A DNA stretch of 64,000 nt, from contig NZ_KE387204.1 in NCBI RefSeq assembly GCF_000430725.1, positions 255,241 to 319,240 of the forward strand. The letters run 5' to 3'. Source of the DNA: Azohydromonas australica DSM 1124 (GTDB lineage: Bacteria > Pseudomonadota > Gammaproteobacteria > Burkholderiales > Burkholderiaceae_C). Every line of letters begins with the position of its first letter. Position 1 is the first letter of the stretch. The notes below the pieces were generated by a model that saw only the letters and a list, made by a program, of their open reading frames with translations, searched no databases and was not told the origin of the DNA. The translations under genes were made by a program, and so were the position numbers. Of this stretch, positions 30,745-40,017 are shown piece by piece.

Positions 30745-31081
30745 AGTCAGCCTGGCCGGCGGCATCCTGCGCATCGCCGAGGACGCCGCGCGGCGCGAAC
30801 GCTTCAGCCGCGTGAGCACGCTGCGCCTGGAAGCCGGGCGCTTCGCCGGCGTGGAGGTGCGCGCGCTGCGCTTCGCGCTGGAGACGCTGGCCCCGGGCAC
30901 CTGCCTGGAAGGCGCACGCATCCACATCGACGAGCCGCCGGGCCGCGCCTGGTGCATGCCCTGCGGCGGCGAGGTGGAGATCCAGCAGCGCACCGACCCC
31001 TGCCCCCGCTGCCGCAGCCACCAGCTGCATCCCACCGGCGGCACCGAGCTGCGCGTGGTGGACATGACCGTCCAGGACTGA
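30737..31081 (+). CDS. hypA: hydrogenase nickel-insertion protein HypA
   Basis: 114 residues starting [10 protein letters not shown]2 and E3 form the nickel site. The zinc site is CMPC and CPRC ([13 protein letters not shown] and [11 protein letters not shown]). It delivers nickel to pre-HoxG together with HypB. It overlaps hoxV by eight bases, joining the dedicated maturation genes to the general hyp genes. A 49-nt gap and a strong ribosome-binding site precede hypB. Confidence 0.95.
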   Translation: MHEVSLAGGILRIAEDAARRERFSRVSTLRLEAGRFAGVEVRALRFALETLAPGTCLEGARIHIDEPPGRAWCMPCGGEVEIQQRTDPCPRCRSHQLHPTGGTELRVVDMTVQD

Positions 31082-31118
31082 GCGCCGGCCCCGCCGGGCC
31101 GGCCCCATCGAAGTACAC

Positions 31119-31124
31119 AAGGAG
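31119..31124 (+). promoter_or_regulatory. ribosome-binding site AAGGAG that decides the hypB start
   Basis: AAGGAG is directly followed by ATG at 31125 with no spacer, whereas ATG at 31131 has a 6-nt spacer. The second ATG also gives the conserved HypB N-terminus MCVVCGC, so 31131 is the likely start. Confidence 0.75.
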
Positions 31125-31130
31125 ATGAAC

Positions 31131-32222
31131 ATGTGCGTGGTCTGCGGATGCGCCGACAACGAGGCCCCCGGCAGCAGCACCGCCGCTGCCGTCGAGGGGA
31201 GCGCCGTGGCGACCAATGCGCAGGGCGACCTGCACTACGGCGCCGGCGCGGCGCGGGTGTCGGTGCCGGGGATGTCGCAGGAGCGGGCGATCAAGATCGA
31301 GACCGATGTGCTGGGCGAGAACAACCGCCTGGCCGCGCTCAACCGCCAGCACTTCCAGAACCACGGCGTCACGGCGCTGAACCTGGTCTCCAGCCCCGGC
31401 TCGGGCAAGACCACGCTGCTGTGCGCCACCATCGAGCGGCTGCGCGCGCGCGAGCCGCAGGCGCAGGTGGCGGTGATCGAGGGCGACCAGCAGACCAGCT
31501 TCGACGCCGACCGCATCCGCGCCACCGGCGCCCCGGCGATCCAGGTCAACACCGGCAAGGGCTGCCACCTCGACGCCCAGATGGTGGCCGACGCTTTCAA
31601 GCGGCTGCCCCTGCACACGCATGCGCACGAGCCGAAGGCGGCGCACGGCGGGCACGGGCACGAACACGCACATGCTCACGGCCATGCGCACACGCACGGG
31701 CACGACCACGGGCATGCTCATGACCACGCACACGGCCATGGGCACGATCACCACGGCCACGGCGAGCACCACCATCACCACGGTGACGGCCATGGCCATT
31801 CCCACGCACAGCAGATCCTGTTCATCGAGAACGTGGGCAACCTGGTGTGCCCGGCGATGTGGGACCTGGGCGAGGCGGCCAAGGTGGCGGTGCTGTCGGT
31901 GACCGAAGGCGAGGACAAGCCGCTGAAGTACCCGGACATGTTCGCCGCCGCGCGGCTGATGCTGATCAACAAGGTGGACCTGCTGCCCTACGTGAGCTTC
32001 GACGTGGAGCGCTGCATCGCCTACGCACGGCGCGTGAACCCAGACATCGCGGTGCTGCAGATCTCGGCCACGCGTGGCGACGGCATGGACGCCTGGCTGC
32101 ACTGGCTGCTGCACGCCGGCGATCCCGCGCCCGTGAGCAAGCGCGAGCTGGCGCTGCAGCAGCGCATTGCCGACCTGGAGCGCGAGCTGCAGAAGTGGCG
32201 GGATGGCGCGAGCGGGGCCTGA
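31131..32222 (+). CDS. hypB: hydrogenase nickel GTPase HypB with internal His-rich insert
   Basis: 363 residues. The N-terminal MCVVCGC is the high-affinity nickel motif. The G domain has the P-loop [11 protein letters not shown] (near 88-98), [36 protein letters not shown] and [11 protein letters not shown] histidine-rich stretch of about 65 residues with about 31 His (bases about 31612-31812) is inserted inside the G domain, between FKRLPL and [10 protein letters not shown]. In the well-known HypB proteins the His tract sits near the N-terminus, before the P-loop. The insert probably stores nickel. HypB uses GTP to load nickel with HypA. The last 30 residues form a charged helix. Confidence 0.95.
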   Translation: MCVVCGCADNEAPGSSTAAAVEGSAVATNAQGDLHYGAGAARVSVPGMSQERAIKIETDVLGENNRLAALNRQHFQNHGVTALNLVSSPGSGKTTLLCATIERLRAREPQAQVAVIEGDQQTSFDADRIRATGAPAIQVNTGKGCHLDAQMVADAFKRLPLHTHAHEPKAAHGGHGHEHAHAHGHAHTHGHDHGHAHDHAHGHGHDHHGHGEHHHHHGDGHGHSHAQQILFIENVGNLVCPAMWDLGEAAKVAVLSVTEGEDKPLKYPDMFAAARLMLINKVDLLPYVSFDVERCIAYARRVNPDIAVLQISATRGDGMDAWLHWLLHAGDPAPVSKRELALQQRIADLERELQKWRDGASGA

Positions 32223-32235
32223 AGCCCGAAACGCC

Positions 32236-33510
32236 ATGGACACCCCCGTCTCGCTCCCACGCCCGGCCCCGGCCCGCATCCTGGCCGTCGGCGCATGGCT
32301 GAAGAATGCCGCGTGCCGCCTGGACGGCACGCGCGTGCTGATGAGCCCGCTGCACGGCGACCTGGACGACCCGGCGGCCTGCGCCGCGCTGGAGGACTCC
32401 GTGCAGCGCCTGCTCGCGCTCGGTCCGGTGGACGCCGTGGCGCACGACCTGCATCCCGACTTCCACAGCACCCGGCTGGCGCTGGCGCTGGCGCAGCAGC
32501 TGGGCGTGCCGGCCATCGGCATCCAGCACCACCACGCGCACATCGCCGTGGTGCAGGCGGAGCAGGGCATCACCGGTCCGCTGGTGGGCCTGGCGCTGGA
32601 CGGCGTGGGCCTGGGCACCGATGACAAGCCCTGGGGCGGCGAGCTGCTGCTGGTGCACGGCGCGCACTGGCAGCGCCTGGGCCACCTGCAGCCGCTGGCG
32701 CTGCCCGGCGGCGACGCCGCCGCGCGCGAGCCCTGGCGCCTGGCCGCCGCGGTGCTGCACGCGCTGGGCCGCGGCGCGGAGATCCCGCAGCGCCTTGGCC
32801 CCGCCGTGGGCGAAGGCGCCGCCAAGCTGGTGGCGACCATGCTGGTGCGCGGCCTGAACTGCCCCGCCTCCACCAGCGCCGGCCGCTGGTTCGATGCCGC
32901 CGCCGGGCTGCTGGGCCTGTCGGTGCGCCAGGTGGCGGAGGCCGAGGCCGCCATCGCGCTGGAGCGGCTGGCCACCCACACCGTCACCGCGCTGCCCACG
33001 CTGATCGAGGCGCTGGCGCAGGAAGTCCAGCCGCCGCTGGCCGACGCCAACGGCACGCTGGCGCTGCTGCCGCTGCTGGAGCACGTGGCCGCGCGGGGCG
33101 ACGCCGGCCGGCCGGGCGAGGCTGCGGCGCTGTTCCACGTGCAGCTCGCCGACGCGCTGGCCGGCTGGGCGCAGCGCGCCGCGCGGCAGTACGGATCGCT
33201 GCAGGTGGCGCTGGGCGGCGGCTGCTTCTTCAACCGGCTGCTGAGCGCGCGGCTGATGGACACGCTCGCGGCCCTGGGCCTGCCCACGCTGCGGCCCCAG
33301 GGCGTGAGCCCTGGCGACGCCGGGCTGGCGCTGGGCCAGGCCTGGGCCGCCGCGCTGCAGTTCGCCGAGCAGCGCCACCCGGCAGCCGTGCCGCCCGAAG
33401 CCGCGGCCCTGGCCGCCACGGCCATTGCCGCCGCCTCATCCGCCGCGGCCGCCACCGAATCCGAAAACCCAACCCGGCCCGTGCCGGCGGAGACCTCCCC
33501 ATGTGCCTAG
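32236..33510 (+). CDS. hypF: short HypF: C-terminal Kae1-like carbamoyltransferase domain only
   Basis: 424 residues, about half the usual HypF length of 750-800. Only the Kae1-like domain is present, with the metal site GIQHHHAHIAVVQAEQG, LALDGVGLGTDDKPWGGELL and a final VALGGGCFFNRLLSARL. The acylphosphatase, zinc-finger and YrdC domains are all absent. A truncated HypF1 is known from the Ralstonia megaplasmid, so this is likely native and not a broken gene. HypF makes the carbamoyl-derived cyanide ligands on HypE; the missing activities could come from a second HypF elsewhere. An alanine-rich tail follows the domain. It overlaps hypC by 10 bases. Confidence 0.88.
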   Translation: MDTPVSLPRPAPARILAVGAWLKNAACRLDGTRVLMSPLHGDLDDPAACAALEDSVQRLLALGPVDAVAHDLHPDFHSTRLALALAQQLGVPAIGIQHHHAHIAVVQAEQGITGPLVGLALDGVGLGTDDKPWGGELLLVHGAHWQRLGHLQPLALPGGDAAAREPWRLAAAVLHALGRGAEIPQRLGPAVGEGAAKLVATMLVRGLNCPASTSAGRWFDAAAGLLGLSVRQVAEAEAAIALERLATHTVTALPTLIEALAQEVQPPLADANGTLALLPLLEHVAARGDAGRPGEAAALFHVQLADALAGWAQRAARQYGSLQVALGGGCFFNRLLSARLMDTLAALGLPTLRPQGVSPGDAGLALGQAWAAALQFAEQRHPAAVPPEAAALAATAIAAASSAAAATESENPTRPVPAETSPCA

Positions 33511-33746
33511 CTTTACCGGCCCGCGTGGTCAGCCTGCCCGAGGGCGGCATGGACGCCGTGGTGGACCTCGGCGGCGTGCGCAAGACCGTGTCCATCGCCC
33601 TGGTGCCGCAGGCGCAGCTGGGCGACTACGTCATCGTCCACGTCGGGCATGCCATCGGGATGATCGACCCCGAGGAAGCCGAGCGCACCCTGGCGCTGTT
33701 CGGCGAGCTCGCCGCCCTGGACGACAACACCACGCCCGCGCCATGA
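33501..33746 (+). CDS. hypC: hydrogenase assembly chaperone HypC
   Basis: 81 residues starting MCLALPARVVSLPEGG, with the essential Cys2. GDYVIVHVGHAIGMIDPEEA is the conserved second half, containing the family His. It carries the iron-cyanide-CO group between HypD and the large subunit. It overlaps hypF by 10 bases and hypD by four, so the three are coupled. Confidence 0.95.
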   Translation: MCLALPARVVSLPEGGMDAVVDLGGVRKTVSIALVPQAQLGDYVIVHVGHAIGMIDPEEAERTLALFGELAALDDNTTPAP

Positions 33747-34900
33747 AGTACATCGACGAGTTCCGCGACGGCGAGATCGCCCGCAAGATCGCCGCGCGCC
33801 TGGCGGCCGAGGCCGACCCGGCACGCGCCTACGCCTTCATGGAGTTCTGCGGCGGCCACACGCACGCCATCTCGCGCTACGGCGTGACGGAGCTGCTGCC
33901 GCCCAACGTGCGCATGGTCCACGGCCCGGGCTGCCCGGTGTGCGTGCTGCCCATCGGGCGCATCGACCTCGCCATCCACCTCGCGCTGGAGCGCGGCGCC
34001 ATCGTCTGCACCTACGGCGACACGATGCGCGTGCCGTCCTCGCCCGCGGCGGGAGGCAGCGAGCCGCTGTCGCTGATGCGCGCCAAGGCGCGCGGCGGCG
34101 ACATCCGCATGGTCTATTCCGCGGCCGACGTGCTGCAGGTCGCGCGCGCGAACCCGCAGCGCGAGGTGGTGTTCCTGGCCATCGGCTTCGAGACCACCAC
34201 GCCGCCCACGGCGCTGGCGATCCGCCAGGCGGCCCAGGAAGAACTGAAGAACTTCAGCGTGCTGTGCTGCCACGTGCTCACGCCGGCGGCCATCGCGCAC
34301 ATCCTGAACTCGCCCGAGGTGCGCGACTGGCGCACCGTGCCGCTGGACGGCTTCGTGGGTCCGGCGCACGTGAGCATCGTGATCGGCTCGGCGCCCTATG
34401 AAGGCTTCGCGCGCGACTACCGCAAGCCCGTGGTGATCGCCGGCTTCGAGCCGCTGGACGTGATGCAGGCGGTGCTGATGCTGGTGCGCCAGGTCAACGA
34501 GGGCCGTGCCGAGGTGGAGAACGAGTTCAGCCGCGCCGTCACGCGCCAGGGCAACGCCGCGGCGCAGGCCGTGGTGGCCGAGGTGTTCGAGCTGCGCGAG
34601 AGCTTCGAATGGCGCGGGCTGGGCGAGGTGCCCGACAGCGCGCTCAAGATCCGCCCGGCCTTCGAGCGCTTCGACGCCGAGAAGCGCTTCGGGCTCACGT
34701 ACCGCCCGGTGCCCGACCACAAGCAGTGCGCCTGCGGCGAGATCCTGCGCGGGGTCAAGCGCCCGACCGACTGCAAGCTCTTCGGCACCGTGTGCACGCC
34801 CGAGAGCCCCATGGGCTCGTGCATGGTCTCCTCCGAAGGCGCCTGCGCGGCCCACTACTCCTACGGCCGGTTCCGCGACATCCCGGTCGTGGCGGCCTGA
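33743..34900 (+). CDS. hypD: hydrogenase formation protein HypD
   Basis: 385 residues. Conserved cysteine motifs are EFCGGHTHAISRYG, GPGCPVCVLPIGRID and the C-terminal [4Fe-4S] set QCACGEILRG, PTDCKLFG, VCTPESPMGSCMVSSEGACA. GFETTTPPTALAI lies in the central domain. HypD is the scaffold on which the Fe(CN)2CO unit is built with HypC and HypE. ATG 33743 overlaps the hypC stop. Confidence 0.96.
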   Translation: MKYIDEFRDGEIARKIAARLAAEADPARAYAFMEFCGGHTHAISRYGVTELLPPNVRMVHGPGCPVCVLPIGRIDLAIHLALERGAIVCTYGDTMRVPSSPAAGGSEPLSLMRAKARGGDIRMVYSAADVLQVARANPQREVVFLAIGFETTTPPTALAIRQAAQEELKNFSVLCCHVLTPAAIAHILNSPEVRDWRTVPLDGFVGPAHVSIVIGSAPYEGFARDYRKPVVIAGFEPLDVMQAVLMLVRQVNEGRAEVENEFSRAVTRQGNAAAQAVVAEVFELRESFEWRGLGEVPDSALKIRPAFERFDAEKRFGLTYRPVPDHKQCACGEILRGVKRPTDCKLFGTVCTPESPMGSCMVSSEGACAAHYSYGRFRDIPVVAA

Positions 34901-34913
34901 GGGCACAGCAGCC

Positions 34914-35978
34914 ATGAGCACCATCAAGAAGGACTACGTCCGCCCGCTGAACGTGAAGACCGGCCGCGTGGACATGAACCACGGCGCCGGCGGACGCGCC
35001 GCCATGCAGCTGATCGAGGAGCTGTTCCTGCCGGCCTTCGACAACCCGTACCTGCGCCAGGGCCACGACGGCGCGGCGCTGCCGCTGCCCGGCGCCGGGC
35101 GCCTGGTGCTGGCGACCGACGCGCACGTGATCTCGCCGCTGTTCTTCCCCGGCGGCGACATCGGCGCCCTGAGCGTGCACGGCACCGTCAACGACGTGGC
35201 GATGAACGGCGCCACGCCGCTGTACCTCAGCGCCAGCTTCATCCTCGAAGAAGGCTTCCCGCTGGCCGACCTCAAGCGCATCGTGGACTCGATGGGCGCC
35301 GCCGCGCGCGAGGCGGGCGTGGCCATCGTCACCGGCGACACCAAGGTGGTCGAGCAGGGCAAGGGCGACGGCGTCTTCATCTCCACCACCGGCGTGGGCG
35401 TGGCCGCGCCGGGCGTGGACACCTCGGGCGCCAACGCGCGGCCCGGGGACGTGGTCCTGGTCTCCGGCACCATCGGCGAGCACGGCGTGGCGGTGCTGTC
35501 GCAGCGCGAGTCGCTGGCCTTCGAGACGGCCATCGTCTCCGACACCGCGGCGCTGCACGGGCTGGTGGCGGACATGCTGGCGGCGCTGCCGGGGCGCGAG
35601 TCGATGCTGCACGTGCTGCGCGACCCCACGCGCGGCGGCCTGGCGACCACGCTCAACGAGATCGCGCGCCAGTCCGGCGTAGGCATGCTGCTGGAGGAGG
35701 CCGCCATCCCCGTGCTGCCGCAGGTGGACGCCGCCTGCGAGCTGCTGGGGCTGGACCCGCTCTACGTCGCCAACGAGGGCAAGCTGATCGCGATCTGCGC
35801 ACCGGAGGCGGCCGACGCGGTGCTGGCCGCCATGCGCGCGCACCCGCGCGGCGCCGGCGCAACCCGCATCGGCACCGTGACCGAGGACCCGCACCGCTTC
35901 GTGCAGATGGCGACCAGGCTGGGCGGGCGCCGCGTGGTGGACTGGCTGAGCGGGGAGCAGCTGCCGCGCATCTGTTGA
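34914..35978 (+). CDS. hypE: hydrogenase expression/formation protein HypE
   Basis: 354 residues of the PurM/ThiL-like ATPase fold. Marks are VDMNHGAGGRAAMQLIEELF, LATDAHVISPLFFPGGDIG, VNDVAMNGATP, VTGDTKVVEQGKGDGVFI and the terminal QLPRIC whose Cys354 receives the carbamoyl group from HypF and is dehydrated to thiocyanate. It transfers cyanide to iron on HypCD. The next gene in the Ralstonia order would be hypX, which is absent here; hoxA follows 33 nt later. Confidence 0.96.
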   Translation: MSTIKKDYVRPLNVKTGRVDMNHGAGGRAAMQLIEELFLPAFDNPYLRQGHDGAALPLPGAGRLVLATDAHVISPLFFPGGDIGALSVHGTVNDVAMNGATPLYLSASFILEEGFPLADLKRIVDSMGAAAREAGVAIVTGDTKVVEQGKGDGVFISTTGVGVAAPGVDTSGANARPGDVVLVSGTIGEHGVAVLSQRESLAFETAIVSDTAALHGLVADMLAALPGRESMLHVLRDPTRGGLATTLNEIARQSGVGMLLEEAAIPVLPQVDAACELLGLDPLYVANEGKLIAICAPEAADAVLAAMRAHPRGAGATRIGTVTEDPHRFVQMATRLGGRRVVDWLSGEQLPRIC

Positions 35979-36011
35979 GGCCGCGCCGGTGCCGCCGGCC
36001 GGCCAGGGACA

Positions 36012-37532
36012 ATGGCCGCCTTGCCCCGCGCTCCCGAGCCGTCACCGCCCATGATCCCGCCCGCTCCCGACCTGCTGCCCGTGGTCCTCGTCGTCGATGA
36101 CGAGGCGCGCTCGCGCGAGGCCATGCGGCGCACGCTGGACGAGGAGTTCCGCATCCTCGAAGCGGCGCATGCGGACGAGGCGCGCGCGCTGATGGAGCGC
36201 TACGAAGTGGCCGTGGTCCTGTGCGACCAGCGCATGCCGGGTGTCAGCGGCGTGGAGTTCCTGAAGGAGGCGCGCCAGCGCTGGCCCGAGGCGGTGCGCA
36301 TCATCGTCAGCGGCTACACCGACAGCGAGGACATCATCACCGGGCTCAACGAGGCCGGGATCCACCAGTACGTGCTCAAGCCGTGGGTGCCCGACGCGCT
36401 GCTGGCCACCGTGCGCGCCGCGGCCGAGACCCGCACCCTGCAGCGCAGCCTGCAGCGCCTGGACGTGGACCTGCGCACCGCCACCCCCGTGCTGCGCCAG
36501 CGCCGCAGCGAGGCGCTGGCCAAGGCGCGCGCGGTGTTCGATTTCGACCGCATCGAGCGCGCCCCGGGCAGCCCGCTGGACGGCGTGTGCGCCATGGCCG
36601 AGCGCATGGCGCGCTACGACCTGCCGGTGCTGGTGCTGGGCGAATCGGGCACCGGCAAGGAGCTGCTGGCGCGCGCCATCCACTACGCCAGCCCGCGCGC
36701 CACGGCGCCCTTCGTGATCGAGAACTGCGCCGCCATCGCCGACACGCTGCTGGAGAGCGAGCTGTTCGGCCACAAGCGCGGCGCCTTCACCGGCGCCTAC
36801 GAGGACCACCCGGGCCTGTTCCAGCGCGCGCACGGCGGCACGATCTTCCTGGACGAGATCGGCGAGACCTCGCCGGCCTTCCAGGTCAAGTTGCTGCGCG
36901 TGCTGCAGGAAGGCGAGGTGCGGCCCGTGGGCTCGGCCACGCCGGTGCCGGTAGACGTGCGCGTGGTCGCCGCCACGCACCGCGACCTGGAGGCCGAGGT
37001 GCGCGCCGGGCGCTTCCGCGAGGACCTGTACTACCGCGTCGCCGGCGTGACGCTGGCGATGCCGGCTCTGCGCGAGCGCGTGGCCGACATCCCGCCCATC
37101 GCGCAGCGGCTGCTGCACGACGTGGGGCTGGAGCTGGGCCGCGCCGGGCTGCGCTTCGACGAGGACGTGACGCCGGTGCTGATGGGCTACCCGTGGCCGG
37201 GCAACATCCGCGAGCTGCGCAACGAGATCCGCCGCGCCGCGGCGCTGAGCGACGGCCCCGTGGTGCCCGCGCGCCACTTCTCGCTCAAGGTGCTCCACGG
37301 TCAGGCCGGCGTGAGCGCCGCCGCCGCGGGCAATGGACACGGCCGTGGCGCACCGGCGCTGCCGGCCAGCGGCACGCTGTCGCAGCGGCTGGAAGCCGTG
37401 GAAGCCATGCTGCTGCGCGAGGTGATGCTGCGCCTGCGCTGGAACAAGACCCACGCCGCGCGCGAACTCGGCCTCTCGCGCGTGGGACTGCGCGCGAAGC
37501 TGGTGCGGTATGGGTTGGAGGAAAAGACATGA
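36012..37532 (+). CDS. hoxA: NtrC-family response regulator HoxA
   Basis: 506 residues. Receiver domain (about 23-140) with DD29-30 and acceptor D72 in [13 protein letters not shown]. Sigma-54 AAA+ domain with [19 protein letters not shown] and [13 protein letters not shown] (the sigma-54 contact loop). The C-terminal Fis-type helix-turn-helix is [20 protein letters not shown]. HoxA activates hydrogenase genes when the HoxBC-HoxJ sensor detects H2; in Ralstonia the unphosphorylated form is active. AGGGACA precedes ATG 36012; ATG 36051 is an alternative start. Intact GAFTGA means sigma-54 promoters are expected among its targets. It overlaps hoxB by four bases. Confidence 0.94.
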   Translation: MAALPRAPEPSPPMIPPAPDLLPVVLVVDDEARSREAMRRTLDEEFRILEAAHADEARALMERYEVAVVLCDQRMPGVSGVEFLKEARQRWPEAVRIIVSGYTDSEDIITGLNEAGIHQYVLKPWVPDALLATVRAAAETRTLQRSLQRLDVDLRTATPVLRQRRSEALAKARAVFDFDRIERAPGSPLDGVCAMAERMARYDLPVLVLGESGTGKELLARAIHYASPRATAPFVIENCAAIADTLLESELFGHKRGAFTGAYEDHPGLFQRAHGGTIFLDEIGETSPAFQVKLLRVLQEGEVRPVGSATPVPVDVRVVAATHRDLEAEVRAGRFREDLYYRVAGVTLAMPALRERVADIPPIAQRLLHDVGLELGRAGLRFDEDVTPVLMGYPWPGNIRELRNEIRRAAALSDGPVVPARHFSLKVLHGQAGVSAAAAGNGHGRGAPALPASGTLSQRLEAVEAMLLREVMLRLRWNKTHAARELGLSRVGLRAKLVRYGLEEKT

Positions 37533-38545
37533 GCATCGCCGCTGAACCCTTCAACGTCCTGTGGCTGCAGTCCGGCGGCTGCGGCGGCTGCAGCATGTCG
37601 CTGCTGTGCGCCGACACCACCGACTTCCACGCGCTGCTGCGCGACGCCGGCATCAACCTGCTGTGGCACCCGTCGCTGTCGCTGGAGAGCGGCCACGAGG
37701 TGCGCCAGCTGCTGGACGACTGCATCGAGGGCCGCGTGCGGGTGGACGCGCTGTGCATCGAGGGCGCGCTGCTGCGCGGGCCCAACGGCAGCGGGCGCTT
37801 CCACCACCTGGCCGGCACGGGCGTGCCCATGATCGCCTGGGTGCGGCGCCTGGCCGGCGTGGCGCGCCACGTGGTGGCCATCGGCAGCTGCGCGGCCTGG
37901 GGCGGCATCACGGCCGGCGGGCCCAACCCGACCGAGGCCTGCGGGCTGCAGTACGAGGACGAGCACCCCGGCGGGCTGCTGGGCACGGAGTTCCGCGCCG
38001 CGGGCGGGCTGCCGGTGGTCAACGTGGCGGGCTGCCCCACGCACCCGGGCTGGGTGGTGGACACGCTCATGGCGCTGGCCGAGGGGCAGTTCGGCGCCGC
38101 CGACCTCGACCCGCTGCAGCGCCCGCGCTTCTACGCCGACCAGCTCGTGCACCACGGCTGCACGCGCAACGAGTTCTACGAGTTCAAGGCCAGCGCCGAG
38201 GAGCCCGGCGACCTGGGCTGCATGATGGAGCACATGGGCTGCAAGGGCACGCAGGCGCACGCCGACTGCAACACGCGGCTGTGGAACGGCGAGGGCTCGT
38301 GCACGCGCGGCGGCTACGCCTGCGTGAGCTGCACCGAGCCGGGCTTCCAGGAGCCGCGCCACCCCTTCCACCTCACGCCCAAGGTCGCGGGCATCCCCAT
38401 CGGGCTGCCCACCGACATGCCCAAGGCCTGGTTCGTGGCGCTGGCCTCGCTGTCCAAGAGCGCGACGCCCAAGCGCGTCAAGCTCAACGCGGTGTCGGAC
38501 CGCGTGGTGGTGCCGCCGGCGGTGCGGCGCACGCGACTGAAGTAG
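37529..38545 (+). CDS. hoxB: regulatory (H2-sensing) hydrogenase small subunit
   Basis: 338 residues. There is no Tat signal; the protein starts directly with LWLQSGGCGGCSMSLLCAD, so it is cytoplasmic. Cluster ligands include CGGC near 18-22, AIGSCAAWGG and VAGCPTHPGWV, and the distal/medial cluster region HHGCTRNEFYEF, LGCMMEHMGCKG and ACVSCTEPGF. The proximal site has a standard CGGCS without the extra Cys of HoxK. With HoxC it senses H2 and signals to HoxJ. The C-terminal tail is short and basic with no membrane helix. Confidence 0.95.
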   Translation: MSIAAEPFNVLWLQSGGCGGCSMSLLCADTTDFHALLRDAGINLLWHPSLSLESGHEVRQLLDDCIEGRVRVDALCIEGALLRGPNGSGRFHHLAGTGVPMIAWVRRLAGVARHVVAIGSCAAWGGITAGGPNPTEACGLQYEDEHPGGLLGTEFRAAGGLPVVNVAGCPTHPGWVVDTLMALAEGQFGAADLDPLQRPRFYADQLVHHGCTRNEFYEFKASAEEPGDLGCMMEHMGCKGTQAHADCNTRLWNGEGSCTRGGYACVSCTEPGFQEPRHPFHLTPKVAGIPIGLPTDMPKAWFVALASLSKSATPKRVKLNAVSDRVVVPPAVRRTRLK

Positions 38546-38559
38546 CAACGAGGAGTGGA

Positions 38560-40014
38560 ATGAGCAGGCTGATCGTCGGCCCCTTCAACCGCGTCGAGGG
38601 CGACCTGGAGGTGCAGCTCGACGTGGCGCAAAGCCGCGTGCGGGCCGCGTGGGTGAACTCGCCCATGTACCGCGGCTTCGAGCAGATCCTGCCGGGCAAG
38701 GAGCCGCTGGACGCGCTGGTGATCGTGCCGCGGCTGTGCGGCATCTGCTCGGTGTCGCAGTCGGTGGCCGCGGCGCGGGCGCTGTCGGACCTGGCCGGCG
38801 TGGCGCCGCCGCCCAACGGGCTGCTGGCGCAGAACCTGATGCTTGCCACCGAGAACCTGGCCGACCACCTCACGCACTTCTACCTCTTCTTCATGCCCGA
38901 CTTCACGCGCGCGGTGTACGCGCGCGAGCCCTGGCATGCCGAGGCGCTGCGCCGCTTCGAGGCCCAGGCCGGCGAGCAGGCGCGCCGCGCCATCGCCGCG
39001 CGCCAGCGCTGGTTCACGCTGCTGGGCACGCTGGGCGGCAAGTGGCCGCACACGCACGCCATCCACCCCGGCGGCTGCACGCGCGCGGTGGAGCCCGCCG
39101 AGCGGCTGCGGCTGCTGGCCAAGGTGCGCGAGTTCCGCGGCTTCCTGCAGCAGCAGCTCTTCGGCGCGCCGCTGGAGGAAGTCACCGCGCTGCAGAGCGA
39201 GGACGCGCTGCGCGCCTGGCTGCAGGAAGGCGACCGCGGCGACTTCGGCCTGTTCCTGGCGATCTCGGACGCGCTGGGCCTGGACGCGCTGGGCCCCGGC
39301 CCCGGCCGCTTCCTGAGCTACGGCGCCTACCTGCAGCCCGACGGCACGCATGCGCTGCCGCGCGGCGTGTGGCACCAGCAGGACGCCTCGCTGCGGCCGC
39401 TGGACGTGGACGCCATCACCGAGGACGCCACCCATGCCTGGCTGGCCGACGGCGGCGGCGCGCTGCACCCGCGCGAGGGCCTGACGCTGCCGGTGGCGGA
39501 CAAGGTCGGCGCCTACACCTGGAACAAGGCGCCGCGCCTGGCCGGGCAGGTGGTGGAGTGCGGCGCCGTGGCGCGCCAGCTCGCGGCGGCGCAGCCGCTG
39601 GTGCTGGACGCGGTGCGGCGCGGCGGCGGCAACGTCCACACCCGCGTGCTGGCGCGGCTGCTGGAGCTGGCGCGCGTGGTACCGCTGATGGAAGGCTGGC
39701 TGCGCGCGCTGCGCCCGGGCGAGCCCTGGTGCGAGGCGGTGGAGCTGCCGGAAGAGGGCGCCGGCGTCGGCCTGGTGGAAGCCGCGCGCGGCAGCCTGGG
39801 CCACTGGCTGCGCGTGGAGCGCGGGCGCCTCGCGAGCTACCAGATCGTCGCGCCCACCTCCTGGAACTTCTCCCCGCGCGACGCCGCCGGCACGCCGGGC
39901 GCGCTGGAGGCCGCGCTGCAGGGCGCGCCGGTGCGCCGCGGCGAGGCCACGCCGGTGGCGGTGCAGCACGTGGTGCGCTCCTTCGATCCGTGCATGGTGT
40001 GCACGGTGCACTGA
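38560..40014 (+). CDS. hoxC: regulatory (H2-sensing) hydrogenase large subunit
   Basis: 484 residues. The L1 motif is VPRLCGICSVSQSVAA, the variant found in H2 sensors where the usual His is replaced. The C-terminus ends exactly at DPCMVCTVH, so there is no cleavable extension and no protease is needed. Both cysteine pairs for the NiFe site are present. AGGAGTGGA precedes the ATG. It forms a cytoplasmic heterodimer with HoxB that binds HoxJ. Confidence 0.95.
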   Translation: MSRLIVGPFNRVEGDLEVQLDVAQSRVRAAWVNSPMYRGFEQILPGKEPLDALVIVPRLCGICSVSQSVAAARALSDLAGVAPPPNGLLAQNLMLATENLADHLTHFYLFFMPDFTRAVYAREPWHAEALRRFEAQAGEQARRAIAARQRWFTLLGTLGGKWPHTHAIHPGGCTRAVEPAERLRLLAKVREFRGFLQQQLFGAPLEEVTALQSEDALRAWLQEGDRGDFGLFLAISDALGLDALGPGPGRFLSYGAYLQPDGTHALPRGVWHQQDASLRPLDVDAITEDATHAWLADGGGALHPREGLTLPVADKVGAYTWNKAPRLAGQVVECGAVARQLAAAQPLVLDAVRRGGGNVHTRVLARLLELARVVPLMEGWLRALRPGEPWCEAVELPEEGAGVGLVEAARGSLGHWLRVERGRLASYQIVAPTSWNFSPRDAAGTPGALEAALQGAPVRRGEATPVAVQHVVRSFDPCMVCTVH

Positions 40015-40017
40015 CCC

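Noticed and set aside
31612-31812. The CAC/CAT-rich stretch as a DNA repeat or CRISPR-like array
   Set aside because: It has no regular period or spacers and stays in frame as the His-rich insert of HypB.
32236-33510. hypF as a truncated pseudogene
   Set aside because: The domain is complete, has intact motifs, overlaps hypC and resembles the known short HypF1, so decay is less likely than a native short form.
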